This document shows, piece by piece, positions 17,031 through 25,424 of a stretch of DNA of 64,000 nucleotides (position 1 is its first letter; each line of letters starts with the position of its first letter). The notes beneath the pieces were generated by a model. The model ran no database searches, was not told the DNA's origin, and was given only the letters and a program-made list of their open reading frames with translations. The DNA comes from Ferrovibrio sp964218355 (GTDB taxonomy: Bacteria; Pseudomonadota; Alphaproteobacteria; Ferrovibrionales; Ferrovibrionaceae). Made by a program: the position numbers and the translations under genes. The DNA lies in assembly GCF_964218355.1 (NCBI RefSeq), contig NZ_CAXPMC010000016.1, positions 1 through 64,000 on the forward strand. Direction: 5' to 3'.

Positions 17031-17639
17031 TTACTTCTTCGCCAGCGCGTCGAGCTTCTTGCGCAGATCCTCATAGGAGGGCACGCCGGATTCCGGCTTG
17101 CCGTCGACGATGATGGTCGGCGTGGAATTGACGTTGAATTTCTGGTTGCCCTCGAGGCGCGAATTCAGGATGTAATCGCCCACCGCCTTGTCGGTGAGGC
17201 AGGCCTCGAACTGGTCGCCGGGCATGCCGCCCAGCCGGGCGATCTGCTTCAGTGCCGCCTTCGGGTCCTGCGCGGTGGCCCACTGGCGCTGCTGGGCGAA
17301 GAGGACGCCGAGATAGGTGAAATACTTCTCCGGCCCGGCGCAGCGGGCGACAATGGCGCCAGCGAAGGCGAGATTGTCCAGCGGGAAGTCGCGGAAGATC
17401 AGCTTCGCCTTGCCGGTATCGAGATAGTCCTTCTTCAGCGCGGGCAGGACGCTCTCGTGGAAATCGGCGCAATGCGGGCAGGTCAGCGAGGCATATTCGA
17501 TGATGGTGATGGGGGCGTCGGCCCTGCCGAGGACCATGTCCTGCAGGCGCGGATCGGCGGCCCGGGCGGCATGGCTGCCCCCTGCAAACGCCGCCAGACT
17601 CAGGGCCAGAGCAACGACAAAACGCTGTATATATTTCAT
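17031..17639 (-). CDS. DsbA-family thiol:disulfide oxidoreductase
   Basis: A 202-residue periplasmic thioredoxin-fold protein. The signal peptide occupies about residues 1-28 (hydrophobic core VVALALSLAAFAGG, cleavage after ARA). The active site is Cys54-Pro-His-Cys57 in YASLTCPHCADFHE, and the cis-Pro loop is NSTPTIIVDG. It is expected to oxidise or isomerise disulfides in exported proteins, as a BdbD/DsbA-like thioredoxin_4 member. The ATG at 17639 is preceded by AGGAG at 8 bases; the longer upstream frame lacks a ribosome site. It lies 33 bases upstream of smc in the same direction. Confidence 0.9.
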   Translation of the reverse strand: MKYIQRFVVALALSLAAFAGGSHAARAADPRLQDMVLGRADAPITIIEYASLTCPHCADFHESVLPALKKDYLDTGKAKLIFRDFPLDNLAFAGAIVARCAGPEKYFTYLGVLFAQQRQWATAQDPKAALKQIARLGGMPGDQFEACLTDKAVGDYILNSRLEGNQKFNVNSTPTIIVDGKPESGVPSYEDLRKKLDALAKK

Positions 17640-17754
17640 AGGGATGCTCCTACCCCCAACATCTTGAGGGGGCATTGTAGGTGGGCCGATCCGGCCTGCA
17701 ACCGGACTCTCTCGTTATCCACAAGAATCTGGCGCACTCAAGGCGCCCCGGCCT

Positions 17755-18276
17755 TCAGCGCCGGCTGTCACCGAGAAGTGATCGGCCAAGAGTCTCAAGG
17801 GCTTGGCGCAGGGCCCGGTCCTCGATTCCGGCCAGCATGGCATCGAGCCGGGCGCGCTGCTCGGGCGTCAGCGGCCGGGCGGTGCGACTCGGCGCCGCCG
17901 GCGACTCGGCACGCCGAATCGGCATCTGTTTCAGCCGCAGGCCGGCCACCGCGCGATACCCGAACCAGCCGTTGATCCGCTCGATCACCAGCGGCGCCAG
18001 ATGCTGCAGTTCCAGCGCGAAGGCCGGGCTGACCGCCACTTCCAGGGTGGCATCGGCGCCGGCGCCGGCGGCATAGATCAGCCGTTCGGGCTGGGTTTCG
18101 GCGGCCAGCAGCGGGCCGGTCATCTCGGGCCAGCGGGCAAGGATATCGGCCAGCGCCGCGCCGCGCTTTTTCAGCACCGGCCGGGTCAGCCGGCCGAGCG
18201 TCACCCCCAGCGCCTTCGGCGCATTGAGGCGCCGCGGCGGTTCCGGCCGCCGGGCCTTGTTTCCGTCGTCGCTCAT
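17755..18276 (-). CDS. DUF721 / DciA-like protein
   Basis: A 173-residue protein of the DUF721 family, which includes DciA, the ancestral replicative helicase loader/operator of bacteria without DnaC. The family core is recognisable in the central part: ILARWPEMTGPLLAAETQPERL and LEVAVSPAFALELQHLAPLVIERINGWFG. The N- and C-termini are charged and probably disordered. Position between mutY and the DsbA-like gene is the classical alphaproteobacterial arrangement. A role in helicase handling is inferred from the family. Confidence 0.82.
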   Translation of the reverse strand: MSDDGNKARRPEPPRRLNAPKALGVTLGRLTRPVLKKRGAALADILARWPEMTGPLLAAETQPERLIYAAGAGADATLEVAVSPAFALELQHLAPLVIERINGWFGYRAVAGLRLKQMPIRRAESPAAPSRTARPLTPEQRARLDAMLAGIEDRALRQALETLGRSLLGDSRR

Positions 18277-18305
18277 GGCCGCAGCCTACACCGCTCCGGC
18301 CCGGT

Positions 18306-19481
18306 TCAGTAGCCCGCGACCTCGCCGAGCCGCGCATAATGCGGCCCCTGCAGCCGGTAGATATAGGCCTGCCGGGTGCCCTGGCGGCTGCCGTCGGAGA
18401 AATCCTGCAGGGTGCCGCCGAAGGCGTCGCGCCAGCCGCGGATCGACTGCACGGCGGCGGCGATCCTGGGCAGGCGGAAATCGCCGCCGGCCCGGTCGAG
18501 CGCCAGCACGGCAAGGTCGATCAGGGCTGCACCGTAGATGGCGCCGGCATTGGGCTCGGCGCCGAAGCGCGCCCGGTAGGCCTCCATCCAGGCCGCCACC
18601 GCCGCCGGTGCCGTCTCATACCGGGGCAGCGCCAGCGACGAGACGCTGTACAAGCCCTGGGTGGCGCCGCCCGGCGCCGCCGCCAGCAGGTAATCGTGGG
18701 TGGTGGAGGGACCGAGAAAATCGACATCCTTCCAGCCCATCGCCCTGGCCGTGGCCATCGGCAGGATGGTGTCGCGCAGCAGGGTGGCCAGCACCACCAG
18801 GTCGCAGCCGGCAGCGCGCAGTCTGGTGACCTGTGCGGTGAAATCCGTATCGGTCGGCCGGTGGGTGACGACCTCCTTCAGGACCTGGCCATGCACGGCC
18901 AGCTGGTCCTGCACCGCCTGCTGCACCTCGCGGCCGAAATCCGTGCCCTGTGCCAGCAGGCAGACCGCCTGCTTGCGCTTTTCCGTCACCATCCATTTCA
19001 CGCCGGTGCGGATCTGGTCGTAATACAGCGATCCGGAAATCCAGCTGATCGAATCCGCGCCCTGCACCAGGTCGCGGCTGGCCGCCATCGGAAACAGATT
19101 GGGGATGCCGGCCTGGCGCAGCTGCGGCAGCACCGCCTCGGTCTGCGCATTGCCGAGATTGCCGACCATGGCGACGACGCGGTCGCGGTTGATCAGCTTG
19201 TTGGCCGCCTGCACCGCGCGCGGCACCTGGAACTGGTGATCCTCGACCACCAGCCGCAGCCGGCGGCCATGCAGGCCCCCCTCTGCATTCAGCGCGTCGA
19301 TGCGCATGCGCATGGCGTTGACCACCGCATGGCCATATGGCGCGGCCGGGCCCGACAGGTCGGTGATGGTGCCGATGACGATGGCGTCGCGGCCGGCCGC
19401 CCTGGCCGACGGCAGGTCCGGAACCATGCCGGCAGACAGCAGAACGGCCATGACGGCACCGGTGATGGCGATGCGCCGCAT
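18306..19481 (-). CDS. branched-chain amino acid-type ABC transporter substrate-binding protein
   Basis: A 391-residue periplasmic binding protein of the LivJ/AmiC (type I) fold. A signal peptide covers about residues 1-28 (AVLLSAG ... SARAAG). The first lobe reads IVIGTITDLSGPAAPYG with RLRLVVEDHQFQVPRAVQAANKLI, typical for this family. GGGGGAAG lies just before the ATG at 19481. No permease or ATPase genes are nearby, so it is an orphan. It sits inside the normally conserved mutY-DUF721 interval. The ligand cannot be deduced. Confidence 0.88.
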   Translation of the reverse strand: MRRIAITGAVMAVLLSAGMVPDLPSARAAGRDAIVIGTITDLSGPAAPYGHAVVNAMRMRIDALNAEGGLHGRRLRLVVEDHQFQVPRAVQAANKLINRDRVVAMVGNLGNAQTEAVLPQLRQAGIPNLFPMAASRDLVQGADSISWISGSLYYDQIRTGVKWMVTEKRKQAVCLLAQGTDFGREVQQAVQDQLAVHGQVLKEVVTHRPTDTDFTAQVTRLRAAGCDLVVLATLLRDTILPMATARAMGWKDVDFLGPSTTHDYLLAAAPGGATQGLYSVSSLALPRYETAPAAVAAWMEAYRARFGAEPNAGAIYGAALIDLAVLALDRAGGDFRLPRIAAAVQSIRGWRDAFGGTLQDFSDGSRQGTRQAYIYRLQGPHYARLGEVAGY

Positions 19482-19586
19482 AAGCTTCCCCCGTGTTTGT
19501 ATGGCGACAGGATACCGGCTGCACCGGCGCTGGCAAGCCGCCGGCCGGCTTGCCGTGGCGGCAGCCGCCGCCTAAGGTCGCGCGGC

Positions 19587-20750
19587 ATGTCGCGCCGCCG
19601 TAACATGACCGTCCCGACCGTCGCCACGGTAGCGCAGACCGCAGCGGCAATCGCGCCGCCGTTGCTGGCCTGGTATGACCGCCAGCATCGCCGCCTGCCC
19701 TGGCGCAGCCCGCCGGGCACTCCGCCGCCCGAACCCTACCGGGTCTGGCTCAGCGAGATCATGCTGCAGCAGACCACCGTGCCGGCGGTGATGCCCTATT
19801 TCGCGAAATTCCTGGCCCGCTGGCCGACCGTGCATGACCTTGCCGCCGCATCGGTCGAGGATGTGATGGAGGCCTGGGCGGGCCTCGGCTATTACGCGCG
19901 GGCGCGCAACCTGCACAAATGCGCGCAGGCGGTCAGCACGCGGCTGGACGGCAGATTCCCCGACACCGTCGAGGGCCTGCTGGAACTGCCCGGCATCGGC
20001 GCCTATACGGCGGCGGCGATTGCCGCCATCGCCTTCGACCGCCCGGCCGCGGTGCTGGATGGCAATGTCGAGCGTGTGCTGGCGCGCCTGTTCGCCGTCG
20101 AAACGCCGCTGCCGCAGGCCAAGCCGGAACTGCGCCGGCTGGCCGGGTTGACGACGCCGCAGCAGCGGCCCGGCGATTTCGCGCAAGGGATGATGGATCT
20201 CGGTGCCACGGTCTGCACACCGCGCAGGCCCGACTGCCTGCTCTGCCCCCTGCAGGAGTCCTGCGCGGCGCGCCGGCAGGGCATCGCCGAAAGCCTGCCG
20301 CGCAAAACCGAGAAGAAGCCACGCCCGGTGCGCCATGCGGTGGCCTTCCTGCTGCAGCGGCCCGATGGCGCCGTGCTGCTGCGCCGGCGGCCGCCCGAGG
20401 GCCTGCTGGGCGGCATGCTGGAAGTGCCCAGCACGCCATGGCGCGACCTGCCGTGGAGCGATGGCGAGGGGAAGGCGCATGCCCCGGCTGCCGCCATCGA
20501 CTGGCGGCCGGCGGCCGGCGCCGCCGAGCATGTCTTCACGCATTTCGCGCTGAAGATCACGGCCCTACATGGCTGCATCGGCGCGGCGGAAGCCGCAGAA
20601 ATCGACGGCCTGTGGCAGCCGCCCAGCAAGGCCGCGCTGCCGACGGTGATGAAAAAGATGCTCGGCCTGCTGCCTGCGGATACCGCGCCGGCCGGGAAGC
20701 CGGCCGTCAGATCGACGAGAAATCCCCGCCGCGGCCGCGCCCGTCCCTGA
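19587..20750 (+). CDS. mutY: A/G-specific adenine DNA glycosylase
   Basis: A 387-residue base-excision repair enzyme removing A opposite 8-oxoG. The N-terminal HhH-GPD domain shows the catalytic helix VWLSEIMLQQTTV, the HhH ELPGIGAYTAAAIAAIAF with its Asp in VLDGNVERVLARLF, and the iron-sulfur cysteines in VCTPRRPDCLLCPLQESC (C-x6-C-x2-C-x5-C). The C-terminal part is NUDIX-like (GLLGGMLEVPSTPW) for 8-oxoG recognition. The ATG at 19587 is chosen; 19605 is an alternative. Its last 44 bases overlap the convergent crotonase gene. Confidence 0.94.
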   Translation: MSRRRNMTVPTVATVAQTAAAIAPPLLAWYDRQHRRLPWRSPPGTPPPEPYRVWLSEIMLQQTTVPAVMPYFAKFLARWPTVHDLAAASVEDVMEAWAGLGYYARARNLHKCAQAVSTRLDGRFPDTVEGLLELPGIGAYTAAAIAAIAFDRPAAVLDGNVERVLARLFAVETPLPQAKPELRRLAGLTTPQQRPGDFAQGMMDLGATVCTPRRPDCLLCPLQESCAARRQGIAESLPRKTEKKPRPVRHAVAFLLQRPDGAVLLRRRPPEGLLGGMLEVPSTPWRDLPWSDGEGKAHAPAAAIDWRPAAGAAEHVFTHFALKITALHGCIGAAEAAEIDGLWQPPSKAALPTVMKKMLGLLPADTAPAGKPAVRSTRNPRRGRARP

Positions 20751-21477
20751 AGCGCCCGGCACCGGCGATCGCTTCCTGCTCGATGATCGGCAGGCCGCTT
20801 TCCGCCTCGTCATGCAGGGCGGCATCCAGCGACAGGTCCCACTGGCGGTAGCTGGACGCGCGGTCGGCCTTCATGCAGGCCTGCGGGAAACGCGCGATCT
20901 CGGCGGCCAGTGCCTCGGCGGCCGCGCGCGCCTGGCCGTTCGGCACCACGCGGTTGGCCAGCCCCATCTGCAGCGCCTCGTCGGCCTTCACCGGCCGGCC
21001 GGTGAGGACCATGTCGAGCGCGCGGCTGTGGCCGATCAGGCGCGGCAGCCGCACGGTGCCGCCATCGATCAGCGGCACGCCCCAGCGGCGGCAGAAGACG
21101 CCGAACACCGCATCCTCCTCGGCCACGCGCAGATCGCACCACAGGGCAAGTTCCAGACCGCCGGCCACCGCATGACCCGCGACGGCGGCGATCACCGGCT
21201 TGGACATCATCAGCCGCGTCGGCCCCATCGGGCCTTCGCTTTCCGGCGAGACATCGTTGCGGTTGGCGCCGTCGGCAACGGCTTTCAGGTCGGCGCCGGC
21301 ACAGAAGGTGCCGCCGGCGCCCCACAGCACGGCGACGCGGGCGCCATCGTCGGCATCGAAATCCTTGAAGGCCTGACGCAGGGCATCGGCGGTCGGACGG
21401 TCCACGGCATTGCGCGCCTGCGGGCGATCGAGAATGATCGTGGTGACAGTATCCCGGCGCTCGACATGCACGGCCAT
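20707..21477 (-). CDS. enoyl-CoA hydratase/isomerase (crotonase) family protein
   Basis: A 256-residue crotonase. The oxyanion-hole segments are FCAGADLKAVADG and AVAGHAVAGGLELAL. The CoA/catalytic helix reads FGVFCRRWGVPLIDGGTVRL. The Glu usually found in the F-G-x-P-E motif is absent (F-G-V-F-C), so classical hydratase chemistry is uncertain; I recall this FCRRWGVPLIDGG form as a distinct and common subfamily. The ATG at 21477 follows GAGGGGGAA. Overlaps the 3' end of mutY by 44 bases in convergent orientation. Confidence 0.87.
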   Translation of the reverse strand: MAVHVERRDTVTTIILDRPQARNAVDRPTADALRQAFKDFDADDGARVAVLWGAGGTFCAGADLKAVADGANRNDVSPESEGPMGPTRLMMSKPVIAAVAGHAVAGGLELALWCDLRVAEEDAVFGVFCRRWGVPLIDGGTVRLPRLIGHSRALDMVLTGRPVKADEALQMGLANRVVPNGQARAAAEALAAEIARFPQACMKADRASSYRQWDLSLDAALHDEAESGLPIIEQEAIAGAGRFRDGRGRGGDFSSI

Positions 21478-21587
21478 GGCATTTCCCCCTCGGTAACGGA
21501 TGCCGGACAGGCTGACAGTGCCGCCGCCGCACCGCAAGCCCTTTCACTTTGCTTTCCGTTCCGGCAATGTCGCGCAGGGTTCAGATC

Positions 21588-22877
21588 ATGCAGGCTTCCG
21601 GCACCAACAGCGACTGGCGACGGCATGTGTGGCGCGGCACCGGCCGCCTGCTCGGCCCCGCCCTGCGCCTGTGGCTACAGAGGCGCGCGGCGCGCGGCAA
21701 GGAAGATCCGGCACGGCTGGGCGAACGCTTCGGCCACGCATCGCTGCCACGGCCGCAGGGTCCGCTGGTCTGGTGCCATGGCGCCAGCGTCGGCGAGGCG
21801 CAGGCCCTGCTGCCCCTGCTGCGGCATCTGCATGACCTGCGCCCGGACCTTGTGCTGCTGCTGACCACCGGCACCGTCACCTCCGCCGAACTGGTGCAGA
21901 AGCGCGGCGGGCCCGGCATCCTCCACCAGTATCTGCCGCTCGACCTGCCGGGGCCGGGCGACCGCTTCCTCGATCACTGGCGGCCGGATCTGGTGCTGTG
22001 GAGCGAATCCGACCTGTGGCCGGGCCTGCTGGCCGAATTGCGGCGCCGGCACATCCCCGCCCTGCTGGTCAACGCGCGGATGTCGGAACGCTCGTGCCGG
22101 CGCTGGGAAAAGCTGCCGGGCGTGGCCGGCTGGCTGCTGGGCGGCTTTGCCGCCATCTATGCGCAGACCGCACAGGATGCGGTGCGGCTGCGCCGGCTGG
22201 GCGCCGGCGACGTGATCGAGGCGGGCAACCTGAAACAGGCGGCACCGCCGCTGCCCGCCGATGCCGAGGCCGTGGTCGGCTGGCAGATGCGGCTGGGCGA
22301 CCGCCCGCGCTGGCTGGCGGCCAGCACCCATCCGGGCGAGGAAGAGATCGTCGCGCGCGTGCATGCCGACCTGAAGCAGCGCTTTCCCGATCTGCTGACC
22401 CTGATCGTGCCGCGCCATCCGCAGCGCGGCCCCGAGATCGCGGCGGCGCTGGCGGCGCAGGGGCACAGCCTCGCCCTGCGCTCGCGCGACGAGGAGCCCA
22501 CCCCGGCCACCGACATTTTCGTCGCGGACACGCTCGGCGAACTCGGCCTGTGGTACCGGCTCTGCCCGCTGGCTTTCATGGGCGGGTCGCTGATCGCCCA
22601 TGGCGGCCAGAATCCGCTGGAACCGGCGCGGCTGGGCTGCGCCGTGCTGTTCGGGCCGTCGATGGAGAATTTCAGCGAGGCGGTCGACAGCCTGCTGGCT
22701 GCCGGCGGCGCCCAGCAGGTGCGGGACGCGGCGGAACTGGCCGCCGCCGCCGGCATCCTGCTGGCGGAGCCGCGCCGCGCCGAGGCGGCGGGCGCGGCCG
22801 GGCAGGCCTGCGCGACCGGCGCGGGCCGCATCGTCGAAACGCTGGCGGCAGCCGCGCTGGCGCGGCTGCCGGCCTGA
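21588..22877 (+). CDS. waaA: 3-deoxy-D-manno-octulosonic acid transferase
   Basis: A 429-residue GT-B glycosyltransferase adding KDO to lipid IVA at the inner membrane during LPS inner-core synthesis. Family segments include VWCHGASVGEAQALLPLL (the catalytic-region Glu), ESDLWPGLLAELRRR, NARMSERS and, near the C-terminus, FMGGSLIAHGGQNPLEPA. The ATG at 21588 with AGGG 8 bases upstream is preferred; an in-frame ATG at 21567 is possible. The adjacent minus-strand KdsC-like gene belongs to the same KDO pathway. Confidence 0.9.
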   Translation: MQASGTNSDWRRHVWRGTGRLLGPALRLWLQRRAARGKEDPARLGERFGHASLPRPQGPLVWCHGASVGEAQALLPLLRHLHDLRPDLVLLLTTGTVTSAELVQKRGGPGILHQYLPLDLPGPGDRFLDHWRPDLVLWSESDLWPGLLAELRRRHIPALLVNARMSERSCRRWEKLPGVAGWLLGGFAAIYAQTAQDAVRLRRLGAGDVIEAGNLKQAAPPLPADAEAVVGWQMRLGDRPRWLAASTHPGEEEIVARVHADLKQRFPDLLTLIVPRHPQRGPEIAAALAAQGHSLALRSRDEEPTPATDIFVADTLGELGLWYRLCPLAFMGGSLIAHGGQNPLEPARLGCAVLFGPSMENFSEAVDSLLAAGGAQQVRDAAELAAAAGILLAEPRRAEAAGAAGQACATGAGRIVETLAAAALARLPA

Positions 22878-22889
22878 GGCGGAAAGCGC

Positions 22890-23798
22890 CTACTGCCCGA
22901 CGAAGGGCTTGGCGATGTGGGCCACTTCCTCCATCGACGAGCCGAAATGCTGCGGCTGCGCCATGTCGGTGATCTTCGCGTAGCTGGCGGCGAAATCCTC
23001 GACCGTCACCTTCGCATCGACGCCGAAGAACATGCCCTGCGATTCCATGATCTGCATCTTGGCATAGAAGCCGGCGCCGGCCGAGATGATGTCGCCGGTG
23101 GCGGCGCAGGCCTCCGAGCAGAGATAGGCCACCGCCTGCGATACGTATTCCGGCTTCAGATGCGGCAGCAGCTGCGGCGGCAGCAGGGCCTCGGTCATGC
23201 GGGTGGCAGCCACCGGCGCGATGGTGTTGACGAGGATGCCGTATTTGGCGCCTTCCTGCTTCAGCGAATTCATCAGGCCGACCACCGCCATCTTGGCACC
23301 GGCATAATTCGACTGGCCGAAATTGCCGTACAGGCCGGAATTCGACGAGGTCATGACGATGCGGCCATAACCCTGCTGCTGCATCACCGGCCAGGCCGCC
23401 TTGGTGACATAGGCGGAACCGAGGAAATGCACGTCGACCACGGTGTCGAAATCGGCCAGCTCCATCTTGGCGAAGGTCTTGTCGCGCAGGATGCCGGCGT
23501 TGTTCACCAGAATGTCGACGCGGCCCCAGGCATCGGTGGCGGTCTTGACGATGTTGGCCGCTGCCGCCGGTTCCGACACGCTGTCGTAGGAGGCCACCGC
23601 CTCGCCGCCTTTCGCCTTGATCTCGGCGACCACGGCATCGGCCGCCTTGGACGAACCGCCACTGCCATCCACCGCGCCGCCCAGGTCGTTGACGACGACT
23701 TTCGCACCGCGCTCGGCCAGCAGCAGCGCGTGGCTGCGGCCCAGCCCGGCGCCGGCGCCGGTGACGATGGCAACGCGGCCCTTGAAATCGATGGCCAT
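22890..23798 (-). CDS. short-chain dehydrogenase, (3R)-hydroxyacyl-CoA dehydrogenase-like
   Basis: A 302-residue classical SDR. The cofactor motif is VTGAGAGLGRSHALLLAERG, followed by VVVNDLGG, the structural NNAG at about residue 99, and the catalytic Ser-Tyr-Lys in TSSNSGLYGNFGQSNYAGAK. The Asp-Leu-Gly-Gly after the second strand and the long C-terminal tail resemble the dehydrogenase unit of the peroxisomal multifunctional enzyme 2 family, implying NAD-dependent beta-oxidation of acyl-CoA. This is a family inference. It is transcribed after the KdsC-like gene with a 24-base gap. Confidence 0.87.
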   Translation of the reverse strand: MAIDFKGRVAIVTGAGAGLGRSHALLLAERGAKVVVNDLGGAVDGSGGSSKAADAVVAEIKAKGGEAVASYDSVSEPAAAANIVKTATDAWGRVDILVNNAGILRDKTFAKMELADFDTVVDVHFLGSAYVTKAAWPVMQQQGYGRIVMTSSNSGLYGNFGQSNYAGAKMAVVGLMNSLKQEGAKYGILVNTIAPVAATRMTEALLPPQLLPHLKPEYVSQAVAYLCSEACAATGDIISAGAGFYAKMQIMESQGMFFGVDAKVTVEDFAASYAKITDMAQPQHFGSSMEEVAHIAKPFVGQ

Positions 23799-23822
23799 CC
23801 TGTTTCCTCCTCTTTTGCGAAA

Positions 23823-24323
23823 TCAGATTCTGTATTCGAGCAGCAGGTCGCAGACCTCGCGCACGGCACCATGGCCGCCGGCCGCATCGGTGACATAGGC
23901 CGCGGCCGCCTTCACCTGCGGCCGGGCATTCGAGACCGCGACCGGCAGGCCGACCGCCTGCAGCACATCAAGGTCGTTGAGATCGTCGGCGACATGGCAG
24001 ACGGCATCGAGGCCGATGCCAAGCTCGGCGCAGATCGCCTGCAGGCGCGGCAGCTTGTCGCGCACGCCCATCAGGCCGAAACGGATCTTCAGCCGGTCGA
24101 TGCGTTTCTGGATCGCCGGCGTGTCGCTCATGGTGATCAGGCAGACCTCGATGCCGGCCTCTTTCACCAGCAGGATGCCGAAGCCGTCCTGCACGAAATA
24201 CTTGCGCAGCTCGGAACCGTCCTCGGCGTAATACAGGCCGCCATCGGTCAGCGTGCCGTCGAGATCGAGCGACAGCAGTTTCACCGCCCGGAACCGGGCC
24301 ACCAGATCGGCGTCAAGATGCAT
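23823..24323 (-). CDS. HAD phosphatase, KdsC-like (KDO-8-phosphate phosphatase family)
   Basis: A 166-residue C0-type HAD phosphatase. Motif I is LLSLDLDGTLTDGGLYY (Asp20, Asp22), followed by the family-typical dyad DGFGILLVKEAGIEVCLIT and the C-terminal HVADDLNDLDVLQAVGLPVAVSNA. It fits KdsC, which makes KDO from KDO-8-phosphate, or N-acylneuraminate-9-phosphatase. Nearby waaA favours the KDO pathway. The ATG at 24323 with GGGAG upstream is preferred over a TTG at 24338. Confidence 0.82.
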   Translation of the reverse strand: MHLDADLVARFRAVKLLSLDLDGTLTDGGLYYAEDGSELRKYFVQDGFGILLVKEAGIEVCLITMSDTPAIQKRIDRLKIRFGLMGVRDKLPRLQAICAELGIGLDAVCHVADDLNDLDVLQAVGLPVAVSNARPQVKAAAAYVTDAAGGHGAVREVCDLLLEYRI

Positions 24324-24420
24324 GGACGAATCTCCCAAAGCCCGGGGAGATTAACGGGTAAGCGGCGGCCGGCGCCAGCCGTGACGCCGCGTCAATGCGG
24401 CCTTTGTCGGAGCCGGGCCG

Positions 24421-24831
24421 TCATTTTTCCAGCTGGCGGCGGCGGTTTTCGAGATCCCGGCGCTCGCGGTCGAGCAGGCGGCGCTCGTTCTCGATCTGCA
24501 GCCGGCGGGCCTCGTCGTCGCGATCCTGCTGCATGCGGCGCAGGCGGGCGGCGGCATCGTCCTGCCGCTGCTGGCGGCCCAGCTCGTCGGCGCGGCGCAG
24601 GTCCTGCTGCATCCGGCGCTGGCGTTCCTCGTCCTGGCGCAGCATGTCCTCGCGCAGGCGCTGCTGCGATTCCAGCTGGCGCAGTTCGCGCTCCTGCTCC
24701 AGCCGGCGGGTTTCCTGCTGGATGCGGCGCTGCAGTTCGAGGCCGGGATCCTCCTGCGTGCGGCCGGACCCGGGCAGCAGCGCGAGGATGGCGGCGGCAA
24801 GCAGCGGTATGACGGGGTGGCGCAGGACCAT
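24421..24831 (-). CDS. exported Arg/Gln/Glu-rich coiled-coil protein
   Basis: A 136-residue protein with a hydrophobic N-terminus (about residues 4-20, signal peptide or anchor, possible cleavage near GRTQ) followed by an uninterrupted highly charged helix dominated by Arg, Glu, Gln and Asp to the C-terminus. No globular domain is present. Such periplasmic helical proteins are usually annotated as hypothetical. The start lacks a good ribosome site, so the N-terminus is uncertain. It lies downstream of the cysteine-cluster gene on the same strand. Confidence 0.6.
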   Translation of the reverse strand: MVLRHPVIPLLAAAILALLPGSGRTQEDPGLELQRRIQQETRRLEQERELRQLESQQRLREDMLRQDEERQRRMQQDLRRADELGRQQRQDDAAARLRRMQQDRDDEARRLQIENERRLLDRERRDLENRRRQLEK

Positions 24832-24887
24832 GGCATCAGGCTGGCGGCGGAATCGGGCAAATTTATGCCCGGCGCCGGCGGCGGTTC

Positions 24888-25358
24888 TCAGCGCTTTTTC
24901 GGTTTCGGCGGGCTCGGGCCATCGAGCCAGTAGACGATATGGTCCTCCAGTTCGCCGGCCTGCTTTTCCGAGATGCAGCGCCCGGCCGCCGACATGCCCG
25001 CCTGGTGGACGGTGTCGCGGCTGCCGCTTTTCAGGTGATGCCACCAGGGCAGGTCGCGGCCCTGCGCCACCAGCCGGTAGCCGCAGGTCTTCGGCAGCCA
25101 GTTCATCTTGCGCACTTTGGCGGGCGTGAGCTGGATGCAGTCGGGCACCAGCTTCTTGCGCTTCGGATAGTTGCTGCACTGGCCGGTGGCGCAGTTCAGC
25201 AGCTTGCAGGCCACGTTGGTCTGTTCCAGCGTGCCGGCTTCCTCGTCTTCCAGCCGGTAGAGGCAGCATTTGCCGCAGCCGTCGCACAGCGACTCCCATT
25301 CGGAAGGCGTCATCTGTTCGAGGCGCTTGCGGCGCCAGAAAGGCAGGGTGCGGGGCAT
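24888..25358 (-). CDS. YcgN-type cysteine-cluster protein (UPF0260)
   Basis: A 156-residue cytoplasmic protein with many cysteines: CDGCGKCC near residue 25, CKLLNCATGQCSNY near 51, then isolated Cys in PDCIQL, TCGYRL and GRCISE. This matches the YcgN branch of the YkgJ (CxxCxxxCC) zinc/iron-cluster family. Length is normal. Function is unknown; a metal-binding role is inferred from the Cys pattern. The segment YRLVAQGRDLPWWHHLKSG is typical of the family. Confidence 0.85.
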   Translation of the reverse strand: MPRTLPFWRRKRLEQMTPSEWESLCDGCGKCCLYRLEDEEAGTLEQTNVACKLLNCATGQCSNYPKRKKLVPDCIQLTPAKVRKMNWLPKTCGYRLVAQGRDLPWWHHLKSGSRDTVHQAGMSAAGRCISEKQAGELEDHIVYWLDGPSPPKPKKR

Positions 25359-25424
25359 GCCGGCAATCTAGAGCAGGAACGCCGTCCCGGATAGCGGCGG
25401 CGCGGCCCGGTCCGTCACGCCGGG

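Noticed and set aside
12990..17975. A 1661-codon open frame on the plus strand antisense to smc
   Set aside because: It mirrors the repetitive, GC-rich smc codons; its translation is low-complexity Gly/Leu/Gln/Arg without family motifs, and smc is certain.
24351..24860. A 169-codon frame overlapping the small coiled-coil gene
   Set aside because: Its translation is a Ser/Arg/Pro/Ala mixture typical of out-of-frame GC-rich DNA; the overlapping frame has a signal-like N-terminus and a clean helical tail.
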